From Isoperla grammatica (lineage: Eukaryota > Arthropoda > Insecta > Plecoptera > Perlodidae): a stretch of DNA of 64,000 nucleotides. Below are positions 45,800-57,990 of this stretch, in pieces. The notes under the pieces were generated by a model, which made no database searches, was not told the origin of the DNA, and worked only from the letters and a program-made list of their open reading frames with translations. How positions within the stretch are numbered: the first letter of the stretch is position 1; every line of letters starts with the position of its first letter. The stretch lies in assembly GCA_945910005.1 (NCBI GenBank), contig OX246743.1, positions 4,710,018 to 4,774,017 of the forward strand, read 5' to 3'. The position numbers and the translations under genes were made by a program.

Positions 45800-46080
45800 C
45801 CTACGTTTCGAAAAGATTGCACCTTTCATTTTCAAGGGTCAATAAACATAACAAAAATATAAACATGACATCATAAAATAATCGACGAGTAAAAAACAAA
45901 AATAAAACCAACACGGAATACAAGAGATCACTGTTCAATGATGAAACAAACCATGACCACGAAAATGTACGCCAATATGTATAGTACAAAAACATTTTTA
46001 CGGTAAAACAAATCCAACGTTTATTTTTATAAAAAAATTGTCAACGTTTCGACGACAGTAGAGACGTCCTTTTCAAGACG
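45800..46080 (-). mobile_element. Two tandem hammerhead-like motifs (locus 5)
   Basis: On the minus strand, CTTGAAAAG, a GACGTC/GTCGTC hairpin and GAAACGTTG (46081-46041) are followed 241 bases downstream by CCTTGAAAATG, a GAAAGGTGC hairpin and GAAACGTAGG (45837-45800). Sequence after each GAAACGT is also alike: A/T-rich, then ACCGTAAAAAT or ACCGCAAAAAT. Two same-direction copies suggest tandem pseudo-terminal repeats of a Penelope-like element. CUGANGA is degenerate in both. Confidence 0.55.
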
Positions 46081-46357
46081 TACAAAAACAAATAAAAAAC
46101 CACAAAAACCAAAAACAATTGCATACAAAATCAAAATCACTGCCACAGCGAAACATCACTGAGTAGCTCTAGCAAGCTCTTTGTATTAACACCTATAGTT
46201 ATAGGTCCCCCTTGAGATACTGCAGCAACCTTTTGTCTTCTTTGAGAATGGTCAGTATAATAACAGGCTGATTGTTGGCTGGAAACACCTGCTGGACTTT
46301 TAGGTTAGCCACAATCGGTTTCCAAGGCGAAGGTAGTCTTTGAGCGTCATTTCGCTT
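46081..46357. other. Sequence between the hammerhead-like repeats and the 92-bp satellite
   Basis: May be the remaining part of the locus-5 retroelement on the minus strand. I found no intact open frame. Confidence 0.35.
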
Positions 46358-49300
46358 ATATGTAAGCTGGCACCAGGACTAGTTGGACGGAGGTAATGTT
46401 CACTGTCAACATGTAACCGTACAGTAGAGAGATGGTCTATGTAGAGATGATATGTTAGCTGGCACCAGGACTAGTTGGACGGAGGTACTGTTCACTGTCA
46501 ACATGTAACCGTACAGTAGAGGGATGGTCTATGTAGAGATGATTTGTTAGCTGGCACCAGGACTAGTTGGACGGAGGTAATGTTCACTGTCAACATGTAA
46601 CCGTACAGTAGAGGGATGGTCTATGTAGAGATGATATGTTAGCTGGCACCAGGACTAGTTGGACGGAGGAAATGTTCACTGTCAACATGTAACCGTACAG
46701 TAGAGGGATGGTCTATGTAGAGATGATATGTCAGCTGGAACCAGGACTAGTTGGACGGAGGTAATGTTCACTGTCAACATGTAACCGTACAGTAGAGGGA
46801 TGGTCTATGTAGAGATGATATGTTAGCTGGCACCAGGACTAGTTGGACGGAGGTAATGTTCACTGTCAACATGTAACCGTACAGTAGAGGGATGGTCTAT
46901 GTAGAGATGATATGTTAGCTGGTACCAGGACTAGTTGGACGGAGGTAATGTTCACTGTCAACATGTAACCGTACAGTAGAGGGATGGTCTATGTAGAGAT
47001 GATTTGTTAGCTGGCACCAGGACTAGTTGGACGGAGGTAATGTTCACTGTCAACATGTAACCGTACAGTAGAGGGATGGTCTATGTAGAGATGATATGTT
47101 AGCTGGCACCAGGACTAGTTGGACGGAGGAAATGTTCACTGTCAACATGTAACCGTACAGTAGAGGGATGGTCTATGTAGAGATGATATGTCAGCTGGAA
47201 CCAGGACTAGTTGGACGGAGGTAATGTTCACTGTCAACATGTAACCGTACAGTAGAGGGATGGTCTATGTAGAGATGATATGTTAGCTGGCACCAGGACT
47301 AGTTGGACGGAGGTAATGTTCACTGTCAACATGTAACCGTACAGTAGAGGGATGGTCTATGTAGAGATGATATGTTAGCTGGTACCAGGACTAGTTGGAC
47401 GGAGGTAATGTTCACTGTCAACATGTAACCGTACAGTAGAGGGATGGTCTATGTAGAGATGATATGTTAGCTGGCACCAGGACTAGTTGGACGGAGGTAA
47501 TGTTCACTGTCAATATGTAACCGTACAGTAGAGGGATGGTCTATGTAGAGATGATATGTCAGCTGGAACCAGGACTAGTTGGACGGAGGTAATGTTCACT
47601 GTCAACATGTAACCGTACAGTAGAGGGATGGTCTATGTAGAGATGATATGTTAGCTGGCACCAGGACTAGTTGGACGGAGGTAATGTTCACTGTCAACAT
47701 GTAACCGTACAGTAGAGGGATGGTCTATGTAGAGATGATATGTTAGCTGGCACCAGGGCTAGTTGGACGGAGGTAATGTTCACTGTCAACATGTAACCGT
47801 ACAGTAGAGGGATGGTCTATGTAGAGATGATATGTTAGCTGGCACCAGGACTAGTTGGACGGAGGTAATGTTCACTGTCAACATGTAACCGTACAGTAAA
47901 GGGATGGTCTATGTAGAGATGATATGTTAGCTGGCACCAGGACTAGTTGGACGGAGGTAATGTTCACTGTCAACATGTAACCGTACAGTAGAGGGATGGT
48001 CTATGTAGAGATGATATGTTAGCTGGCACCAGGACTAGTTGGACGGAGGTAATGTTCACTGTCAACATGTAACCGTACAGTAGAGGGATGGTCTATGTAG
48101 AGATGATATGTTAGCTGGCACCAGGACTAGTTGGACGGAGGTAATGTTTACTGTGAACATGTAACCGTACAGTAGAGGGATGGTCTATGTAGAGATGATA
48201 TGTTAGCTGGCACCAGGACTAGTTGGACGGAGGTAATGTTCACTGTCAACATGTAACCGTACAGTAGAGGGATGGTCTATGTAGAGATGATATGTTAGCT
48301 GGCACCAGGACTAGTTGGACGGAGGAAATGTTCACTGTCAACATGTAACCGTACAGTAGAGGGATGGTCTATGTAGAGATGATATGTTAGCTGGCACCAG
48401 GACTAGTTGGACGGAGGTAATGTTCACTGTCAACATGTAACCGTACAGTAGAGGGATGGTCTATGTAGAGATGATATGTTAGCTGGCACCAGGACTAGTT
48501 GGACGGAGGTAATGTTCACTGTCAACATGTAACCGTACAGTAGAGGGATGGTCTATGTAGAGATGATATGTTAGCTGGCACCAGGACTAGTTGGACGGAG
48601 GTAATGTTCACTGTCAACATGTAACCGTACAGTAGAGGGATGGTCTATGTAGAGATATGTCTGCTGGCACCAGGACTAGTTGGACGGAGGTAATGTTCAC
48701 TGTCAACATGTAACCGTACAGTAGAGGGATGGTCTATGTAGAGATATGTTAGCTGGGACCAGGACTAGTTGGACGGAGGTAATGTTCACTGTCAACATGT
48801 AACCGTACAGTAGAGGGATGGTCTATGTAGAGATGATATGTTAGCTGGTACCAGGACTAGTTGGACGGAGGAAATGTTCACTGTCAACATGTCACCGTAC
48901 AGTAGAGGGATGGTCTATGTAGAGATATGTCTGCTGGCACCAGGACTAGTTGGACGGAGGTAATGTTCACTGTCAACATGTAACCGTACAGTAGAGGGAT
49001 GGTCTATGTAGAGATATGTTAGCTGGGACCAGGACTAGTTGGACGGAGGTAATGTTCACTGTCAACATGTAACCGTACAGTAGAGGGATGGTCTATGTAG
49101 AGATGATATGTTAGCTGGCACCAGGACTAGTTGGATGGAGGTAATGTTCACTGTCAACATGTAACCGTACAGTAGAGGGATGGTCTATGTAGAGATGATA
49201 TGTTAGCTGGCACCAGGACTAGTTGGACGGAGGTAATGTTTACTGTGAACATGTAACCGTACAGTAGAGGGACGGTCTATGTAGAGATGATATGTTAGCT

Positions 49301-52084
49301 GGCACCAGGACTAGTTGGATGGAGGTAATGTTCACTGTCAACATGTAACCGTACAGTAGAGGGATGGTCTATGTAGAGATGATATGTTAGCTGGCACCAG
49401 GACTAGTTGGACGGAGGTAATGTTCACTGTCAACATGTAACCGTACAGTAGAGGGATGGTCTATGTAGAGATGATATGTTAGCTGGCACCAGGACTAGTT
49501 GGACGGAGGTAATGTTCACTGTCAACATGTAACCGTACAGTAGAGGGATGGTCTATGTAGAGATGATATGTTAGCTGGCACCAGGACTAGTTGGATGGAG
49601 GTAATGTTCACTGTCAACATGTAACCGTACAGTAGAGGGATGGTCTATGTAGAGATGATATGTTAGCTGGCACCAGGACTAGTTGGACGGAGGAAATGTT
49701 CACTGTCAACATGTAACCGTACAGTAGAGGGATGGTCTATGTAGAGATGATATGTTAGCTGGCACCAGGACTAGTTGGACGGAGGTAATGTTCACTGTCA
49801 ACATGTAACCGTACAGTAGAGGGATGGTCTATGTAGAGATGATATGTTAGCTGGCACCAGGACTAGTTGGACGGAGGTAATGTTTACTGTGAACATGTAA
49901 CCGTACAGTAGAGGGATGGTCTATGTAGAGATGATATGTTAGCTGGCACCAGGACTAGTTGGACGGAGGTAATGTTCACTGTCAACATGTAACCGTACAG
50001 TAGAGGGATGGTCTATGTAGAGATGATATGTTAGCTGGCACCAGGACTAGTTGGACGGAGGAAATGTTCACTGTCAACATGTAACCGTACAGTAGAGGGA
50101 TGGTCTATGTAGAGATGATATGTTAGCTGGCACCAGGACTAGTTGGACGGAGGTAATGTTCACTGTCAACATGTAACCGTACAGTAGAGGGATGGTCTAT
50201 GTAGAGATGATATGTTAGCTGGCACCAGGACTAGTTGGACGGAGGTAATGTTCACTGTCAACATGTAACCGTACAGTAGAGGGATGGTCTATGTAGAGAT
50301 GATATGTTAGCTGGCACCAGGACTAGTTGGACGGAGGTAATGTTCACTGTCAACATGTAACCGTACAGTAGAGGGATGGTCTATGTAGAGATGATATGTT
50401 AGCTGGTACCAGGACTAGTTGGACGGAGGAAATGTTCACTGTCAACATGTCACCGTACAGTAGAGGGATGGTCTATGTAGAGATATGTCTGCTGGCACCA
50501 GGACTAGTTGGACGGAGGTAATGTTCACTGTCAACATGTAACCGTACAGTAGAGGGATGGTCTATGTAGAGATATGTTAGCTGGGACCAGGACTAGTTGG
50601 ACGGAGGTAATGTTCACTGTCAACATGTAACCGTACAGTAGAGGGATGGTCTATGTAGAGATGATATGTTAGCTGGCACCAGGACTAGTTGGATGGAGGT
50701 AATGTTCACTGTCAACATGTAACCGTACAGTAGAGGGATGGTCTATGTAGAGATGATATGTTAGCTGGCACCAGGACTAGTTGGACGGAGGTAATGTTTA
50801 CTGTGAACATGTAACCGTACAGTAGAGGGACGGTCTATGTAGAGATGATATGTTAGCTGGCACCAGGACTAGTTGGATGGAGGTAATGTTCACTGTCAAC
50901 ATGTAACCGTACAGTAGAGGGATGGTCTATGTAGAGATGATATGTTAGCTGGCACCAGGACTAGTTGGACGGAGGTAATGTTCACTGTCAACATGTAACC
51001 GTACAGTAGAGGGATGGTCTATGTAGAGATGATATGTTAGCTGGCACCAGGACTAGTTGGACGGAGGTAATGTTCACTGTCAACATGTAACCGTACAGTA
51101 GAGGGATGGTCTATGTAGAGATGATATGTTAGCTGGCACCAGGACTAGTTGGATGGAGGTAATGTTCACTGTCAACATGTAACCGTACAGAAGAGGGATG
51201 GTCTATGTAGAGATGATATGTTAGCTGGCACCAGGACTAGTTGGACGGAGGTAATGTTCACTGTCAACATGTAACCGTACAGTAGAGGGATGGTCTATGT
51301 AGAGATGATATGTTAGCTGGCACCAGGACTAGTTGGACGGAGGTAATGTTCACTGTCAACATGTAACCGTACAGTAGAGGGATGGTCTATGTAGAGATGA
51401 TATGTTAGCTGGCACCAAGACTAGTTGGACGGAGGTAATGTTCACTGTCAACATGTAACCGTACAGTAGAGGGATGGTCTATGTAGAGATGATGTGTTAG
51501 CTGGCACCAGGACTAGTTGGACGGAGGTAATGTTCACTGTCAACATGTAACCGTACAGTAGAGGGATGGTCTATGTAGAGATGATGTGTTAGCTGGCACC
51601 AGGACTAGTTGGACGGAGGTAATGTTCACTGTCAACATGTAACCGTACAGTAGAGGGATGGTCTATGTAGAGATGATATGTTAGCTGGCACCAAGACTAG
51701 TTGGACGGAGGTAATGTTCACTGTCAACATGTAACCGTACAGTAGAGGGATGGTCTATGTAGAGATGATGTGTTAGCTGGCACCAGGACTAGTTGGACGG
51801 AGGTAATGTTCACTGTCAACATGTAACCGTACAGTAGAGGGATGGTCTATGTAGAGATGATATGTTAGCTGGCACCAGGACTAGTTGGACGGAGGTAATG
51901 TTTACTGTCAACATGTAACCGTACAGTAGAGGGACGGTCTATGTAGAGATGATATGTTAGCTGGCACCAGGACTAGTTGGACGGAGGTAATGTTTACTGT
52001 CAACATGTAACCGTACAGTAGAGGGACGGTCTATGTAGAGATGATATGTTAGCTGGCACCAGGACTAGTTGGATGGAGGTAATG
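46358..52084. repeat. 92-bp satellite (about 62 copies) with higher-order structure
   Basis: Units TTAGCTGGCACCAGGACTAG, TTGGACGGAGGTAATGTTCA, CTGTCAACATGTAACCGTAC, AGTAGAGGGATGGTCTATGT, AGAGATGATATG repeat every 92 bases. Private variants recur at fixed spacing. GATTTGTTAG (46540 and 47000), GTCAGCTGGAACC and GGTACCAGG each recur after 460 bases, that is 5 units. A block with CATGTCACCG and the shortened GAGATATGTCTGCTGG (about 48840-49660) recurs about 1.56 kb later (50400-51220). Stops in all frames rule out coding. Confidence 0.97.
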
Positions 52085-52943
52085 CTGCTGCGTTTCTACT
52101 GTTTTATTAATATAGGTCGATAAATCCAACCCCGCTTGCGTTGCGAATACCTAATGTTACGAAGGGAGAGAAGCCAGTGTACTAGCATTCCTGAAAACAT
52201 TTGCTGTCTGTCAGTCTCCGTGGTTTGCCCTTGGCCTAAACTTGGCACGTTCAATTTAACTCAGATCATACTCTCGAATTAGTTCCATACAGTCTGCATT
52301 GATGTTTATACACGCAAGAATAGTTCCATAACCTATATTATATGGAGAAATCCTCGCATTTATTATCGTAACTTAACCACAAAATGGAATGGCATCCATG
52401 TTTTTGCCAATATAATCTACAAGCTGTGCGACGTGGCAAGATATAATAATATTGTTTGGATGCGTCGTTAGTTAGGTTGTTTGACTACTGCATCCTTCCA
52501 CGTCATGTATTGCAGTCTGCTCACTCCTCTTTATACCTTCCTACGACGGACAACCTAATTTTTTTGCAATGTTTCACCAAAGTAGTGTTTAGGTCATTGT
52601 TTTGTGTTTTAAAGGTACTATTTGCCTCCCTTTTTCTCACTTTGATGCCCTACTGATGAGCTATGTTACGTCACATGACCGAGGAAGGGGTGTCAAGGTG
52701 TTTACAACTACATCGTTAAGTCGTAACGGGAAAATGTACGATTGCGATCCCGATACTAATTAGGATCACGATGCCTAAAGTTGTGTTTACAGTTTTAACC
52801 AATTTATTGCAATCAACTTGTCTTTCGAAGACCTAAAGATTACATAAAAAGTATTTTATTAACATGGACGTACAAAGTAAATATAATGTGTTGTGAACTT
52901 GTGCATACATCATATATTGACGTTCTTCTCTTGTCTTTGTTTC
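52085..52943. other. Unique sequence; fragment of a dispersed repeat
   Basis: The stretch 52704-52760 (GGGAAAATGTACGATTGCGA) resembles 25560-25640 on the opposite strand. No gene recognised. Confidence 0.4.
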
Positions 52944-53190
52944 AGGTAAGTGGGCGTGGTCACTGCTGTTCCTTGTGTGTTACTAGGTAAGTGGGCGTGG
53001 CTACTGCCGTTCCTTGTGTGTTAGTATGTAAGTGGGCGTGGCTACTGCTGTTCCTTGTGTGTTAGTAGGTAAGTGGGCGTGGCTACTGCTGTTCCTTGTG
53101 TGTTAGTAGGTAAGTGGGCGTGGCTACTGCTGTTCCTTGTGTGTTAGTAGGTAAGTGGGCGTGGCTACTACTGTTCCTTGTGTGTTAGTA
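52944..53190. repeat. 41-bp repeat (6 copies), GTAAGT in each unit
   Basis: GTAAGTGGGCGTGGCTACTG plus CTGTTCCTTGTGTGTTAGTAG repeats every 41 bases. The first copy is preceded by TTTGTTTCAG, an acceptor-like string, and five of the six copies start at AGGTAAGTG, a strong donor-like string. Confidence 0.93.
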
Positions 53191-53703
53191 ATGCTAGCAA
53201 ACCTGAGCAGATGGACTGGTAAGATAGCCGACCAGTACAACATTTTCAATATAGAATTGTGACAGTAGTTGAAAATAAAAGCACGGACAAGAAGTACTGT
53301 ATGCTCGATTTGAAAAATCGAGTGGACCTTTGTTTCGAATGGCATTAGACATACTTTGAAAACTTTCAAATCAAGGTTTTTAGCACATTATTGACTGTGC
53401 GTTAATCCCGTTTGCGTAGAACCTGTTCAAGATAATTCTATCAATTGAATGTTAGTCATAATTGAGACAGCAATTATTGGTAAGTTTCTTTTTTTTGACG
53501 ATTTTGAAACAGTCCGTTTAGCTTGGTAACCTAGTTGATCTACTAACTGCTAAGACTATAGAAAGGGAATACTACAGTACAGACTTCTTTGTGCCCGGAC
53601 ATCAGCTAATGACCTGGCCCCTACCAACCCTGGTCACCAACGCTGTTCAACAGTATTGAGTATTATCTTCTTTTGTTCGTCTCTTCCATACGACAACTTT
53701 ATT
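53191..53703. other. Unique sequence, nothing recognised
   Basis: No gene or termini identified. Confidence 0.45.
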
Positions 53704-53706
53704 TAA

Positions 53707-55385
53707 AGGCTGGTCCACACAGATTTTTAAGACATAATGCATAAGGTTTTAAGATGTTGTTTTAAAAACAACAATGAAAACAACGTCTTAAAGTCGTTCC
53801 ATTGATCAAACTACCAGTTTCAAGCAATGATTTTAATATTTGTTTAAAATCACAAATAATTATTTCTTTGGCAATTATTATGTTAAATTAATATAAAATG
53901 TAAAATATATTCAGTAATCAAGTAAGAATACTTTTTTAAAATCCAGTATTTACACGAAAATGCAGTTATTTATAATGGCATGATTCTAGACACTAGTTTG
54001 ACTGCAGAATAGCCAATCCCTAAAAACGAAATTAGTTCATCAAAACTCCAAATAGTAGTCAACTACTTCTTATCTCGCTTTTGGCTTTAATTACACCACA
54101 ACACATTCAAAAATTATAGACTTTATAATGGATACAAATCTAAATTGATTTACAAAGCCAAGGAAACAAAAAACTCGTTTGTAATATTCATCGACAAAGT
54201 ATTGCCAACCTCCAATATACTTGGCAACGCTGCAAAGACATTGTTATTGTCAGATGGTGAAAATGGCGTCGAAAAAATACGGAATACGAAGCGGAGGACG
54301 TTTTTATTACGATAAAAGAAAATGATAGGATTGTATATTTTGTATCGTATCATGTTGTTTGTGCAATTGTATACCTGACGACGTGATCTCAAGTAACTTA
54401 AGTCCATCTAGGACATGTGAAGGCATGAAATGGATGTAAATTATTTCAAATGCGTGTAGGGGGGCTACATAAATGGTAGGCCTAGGCCTTGCACATGTCA
54501 AATGATCACAAAACGTCCATGAGTGGCCTTAGGGCTTGGCATATTTTCTTTCATATTATACAGATGCCTCCTGGCATACTATACTTAGCCTATCTACATT
54601 GGGGAAAATGTTTGCGTTTACGGACGTACAATACATGAATTTCATTTCGGATCAGGCAATATAGGCCTAGGCCTAAGTCTAAATAAAGGTGGCCTAGGCT
54701 AGGCCTCACGTACCGTATTCAGATATATTCCCGTTTCTAACTGTGCCTTCAATTTGAATTAAGTGCATTATTTGTATGACGCAAAATGTTAATTGGAAAT
54801 AAGCGACAGTAAATGTAAATTAGAAAAAGTCCAGTGTGGAAAGGTGACAGCCTGCTCATGTTTTGACGTGAGGCGGAGGCGGGCTCAAAGAGAAATGACG
54901 TCATCGCCCGCAGTGTTGCCATAGTTTCACGGCTCGCCCGATTTCCCATCAAATGTTCTTGTAGTGAAGCCAATATTGACCGAAAACGAGTCGAGAGATT
55001 GTATTCATACATACATATTTAGAATTGTTGTTCAATTATCTTCAAATTGAGTATAAAATAAAGAAAATGACAAATGTTTAGTATCTACTTAGTCAATGCT
55101 TTATATTCGAAAGTGTATGAGTTTTGACAGTTTCAATGGTAGGGGATAGGGACATCGACGGATTTCAAATATTTATATTAAAAAAAGTAGTCGATGAAAC
55201 TACTTTATTTTCCGCTAATATTTAACATGATATTTAAGTGTATATTCAACATGATTTGTAGCACAATGACAAATAGTTGGGTAAACAGTGGATCGACTTT
55301 AAAACTAAAACTTTGTGTGAACGCCAGTACGTGTTTCCTATGATCCAACTTTACGACTGTCTTAAAAATCTGTGTGGACCAGCCC
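53707..55385. mobile_element. 1.68-kb inverted-repeat element with TAA duplication
   Basis: The ends AGGCTGGTCCACACAGATTT (left) and its inverted counterpart ending at 55385 match over about 30 bp with one mismatch. TAA flanks both sides (53704-53706 and 55386-55388). A 3-bp TAA/TTA duplication fits PIF/Harbinger-type elements. Only short frames (up to 87 codons) lie inside, none recognisable as transposase or Myb-like protein, so it is probably non-autonomous or decayed. Confidence 0.75.
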
Positions 55386-55388
55386 TAA

Positions 55389-56237
55389 AACAAAAATGTG
55401 GAAATCAAATGGGCCTTGCTATTATCAAAGTCCTTACAAAAAGTATGACATACTTCTTTTGATAATATCTCAAATTTGCTTAATTTGTCCAATCTATAAA
55501 GATTCTGAAACAATTGTAAAGAATTAACTATAACGTCTATTCAGCTAACATTTCATATTTGAAAATAAAATGAATTATATAATACTTAAAATAAAGTTCG
55601 AGAAATTGTCTACCCTTTCTACAGTGCCAGATACATCACGCCCCACCCATGTCGGCACTACACGAATAACGGCCATCTGTCAGTATAGTGCGCTGCCAAC
55701 CGCTCTTTCCAAGAAACAACTTATCTCGTGGTTTCGGTAAATGAAAAAATCACACATTTTAAAATAAATGATTCCGTAAGTCAGAATCCCCCACGAATCT
55801 ATTATAAGGTTTTGAATACAGGCAGTAAAAAATCACGTTCTGTCATAGCCACAATAACGCCCATGTGAAGAAGATAAATAGGTTCGCTTCTGCGTTGTTT
55901 TTTTTCATGCGAGCTCTCTCGTTGTCGTTACCCACAACATTTCACTCTTGCTCTAAACCTGTCATGGCGATGGTTGATATTGAAATCCGTATGGCGTTTA
56001 AATAATCAGTTACGTTCTCGGCTATCGAAATGTTGCAACTATATTCAACGTCATTCAACGTGCATCATGTTAAAAAGTTACGACTTACGACACAGTGATC
56101 AAATTGGCTGCAAAACATCAAAATAGCGCTTTGAAATTGAATTATTTAGGTATATCATGGGTAAAAACACTCAGTATTTTGGTATATATCATGGGTAAAA
56201 ACACTTACAATAGTATTATTGTATTCTTTTAAAAATT
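55389..56237. other. Unique sequence, nothing recognised
   Basis: A short direct repeat GGTATATCATGGGTAAAAAC occurs at about 56149-56204. No gene seen. Confidence 0.45.
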
Positions 56238-56245
56238 GTTGATTT

Positions 56246-56690
56246 TAGGGCTGCCCAACGATAAAAAAAATCATATCGATATCGCGGGAAGAAATATCGA
56301 TATCGCGTCGCGATATCGAAGTTTTCAAGTGACGTATCGATATCGGCGATATCGCCACATCGAAACTTTTATCGTCTGTTTTTAGGATTTACAGGCCAGC
56401 TAGAGGTCATTCTTTAAACAATATTACGTAAAACAAATATTTTAGTTTTGAAATGTCTTACTATGTGTGTCAATTTGTTTGTTGTACTATTCAAATTGTA
56501 AAATATCCACACAAAACAGCGATGGTGTGGTTGGCGTGACGTGATACGTAATCGGTTTTTTGTATCAATTAGCTTATTAGGCACAAGTTCGATATCGCGA
56601 TATGTACGATATATTGATTCTTTATCGATATCGAATTATTTATCTATTATCGATATTGTATCGAATTATCGATATCGTTGGGCAGCCCTA
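56246..56690. mobile_element. 445-bp hAT MITE rich in ATCGATATCG palindromes
   Basis: The termini TAGGGCTGCCCAACGATA are inverted at both ends. The octamer GTTGATTT flanks exactly (56238-56245 and 56691-56698). TAGGGCTGC ends with an 8-bp duplication are a classic hAT signature. Subterminal regions contain many overlapping ATCGATATCG and CGATATCG palindromes on both sides, possibly transposase-binding sites. Non-coding. Confidence 0.9.
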
Positions 56691-56698
56691 GTTGATTT

Positions 56699-57629
56699 AC
56701 AACAACGCAACACTTAAGTATGTGGCCAACAGAATGTGAATATTATAAGATTTATGTTATGTTAACCAAAATGTTTGTTAGTTTACCAATGTTTTGCCCC
56801 TATACGATTGTGAGAGCGTATTTAGCGTTAAATTTATATATATAAGATAGATAAAGTGAAAAAAAAAAAAAAAAAAATCCAACCTCATGAGCCACCGCGG
56901 ATGGCGACATCTAAATAAATCAGAACATTCCAGGAGTATTTAATATTGTATTAAAATATTGCTCTGTAATTTGTATTTATTATTAATAATATTATCGTTA
57001 TCGTAATTATCGTTAGTATCTTAATTTAAATTAGACGTGCCCAAAATTCTTCTTAGAAGTAAAAGTCTACGAATTCATTCATTGTTTGTAGAGGGACATC
57101 ATCCAATAGTCCACTTGAACGTATTATGATGCAGGCGGTACTTCCAGTGTTAAAAGGAGTAAGTTTCATACACCAAACACCGGCCTAGTGAGGTATTACC
57201 CCACGAAATATTAAGTTACAGTGCTTAATACGAGTATATGTAAATAGGGCAGCTAGCTCTTGAACAGACAAGCGCGTCTACGCATATTAATGCCCAGCCC
57301 ATCTGTGCGCCTCAGCCGAGTGGTAATTAGGAGATCATAATCCCACCATCACATATTGCACACAAGTACAAGTAATTGCAAAATAAAGTAATACAGTACA
57401 AGTAATTGCAGTGAAGGTTGGCGACCTCACTACAAGAACATGGACATCAGACATTGAACATTCCAAGAAACTTGTTTTAACTTTAAAATAAATAAAACAC
57501 ATTTGTGTTTATAGTCTTCCCACTGTTACAACACCTGATTTTCAATAGTGGACATTTATACAATTTATTATGTGCTTCGTTGCTATAACGACTTCAAAGT
57601 CACCGTATAAATATGTATACCAGTATCGT
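56699..57629. other. Unique sequence with a poly-A tract
   Basis: Poly-A at about 56860-56878. A stretch at 57487-57560 (AAATAAATAAAACACATTTG...CCTGATTTTCAATAGTGGAC) is loosely like dispersed repeat B. No gene seen. Confidence 0.4.
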
Positions 57630-57860
57630 GCTCGAGACTCTAGTTCGGGAGGTCGCCGGTTCGATTCCGGCCACCGGCAGTCCTGACTGAAGGTTTTTTC
57701 TTAGGTTTTCCTCAGTCGTAAAGGCGAATGCTGGAATTGAGTCCTACTAACAGCCCTCGGACATTCCTTCCCGGCTATCTAAACACCCTAATAACCTAGT
57801 TAGTCGCCTGAAGAGGGGCACATCAGGTAAAGTTGTGTGCACCCTATAACAGATATTCAT
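57630..57860 (+). mobile_element. SINE, second family, with tRNA-like B box
   Basis: GCTCGAGACTCTAGTTCGGG, then GCCGGTTCGATTCCGGCCAC, reads like the anticodon and T arms of a tRNA (T stem GCCGG/CCGGC). The body that follows (GGTTTTCCTCAGTCGTAAAG, GCGAATGCTGGAATTGAGTC) resembles bodies of tRNA-derived SINEs that I associate with arthropods. The D-arm half is decayed. The tail is not clearly defined. Confidence 0.55.
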
Positions 57861-57889
57861 ACAAAAATTATTATTAATAGCCTATAGAT

Positions 57890-57990
57890 ATGTAGATAGT
57901 CAAGTTTCAAAATTGAAAAATCCCACCCCGAACCGCGAATCAAACCCTGGACCTTCTGCATTGGAAGCAGTAATAAACCCTCTAAAATCC
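57890..57990 (-). mobile_element. tRNA-headed SINE fragment, third copy of the 10892 family
   Basis: On the minus strand, CTGCTTCCAATGCAG (an anticodon-arm-like hairpin) and GGTCCAGGGTTTGATTCGCG (B box) are followed by GTTCGGGGTGGGATTTTTCA and ATTTTGAAA. This matches the tail TCGGGGTTGGGTTTTTTAAT of the first copy. The head differs in its anticodon arm, so different copies may have captured or diverged from different tRNAs. Confidence 0.6.
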
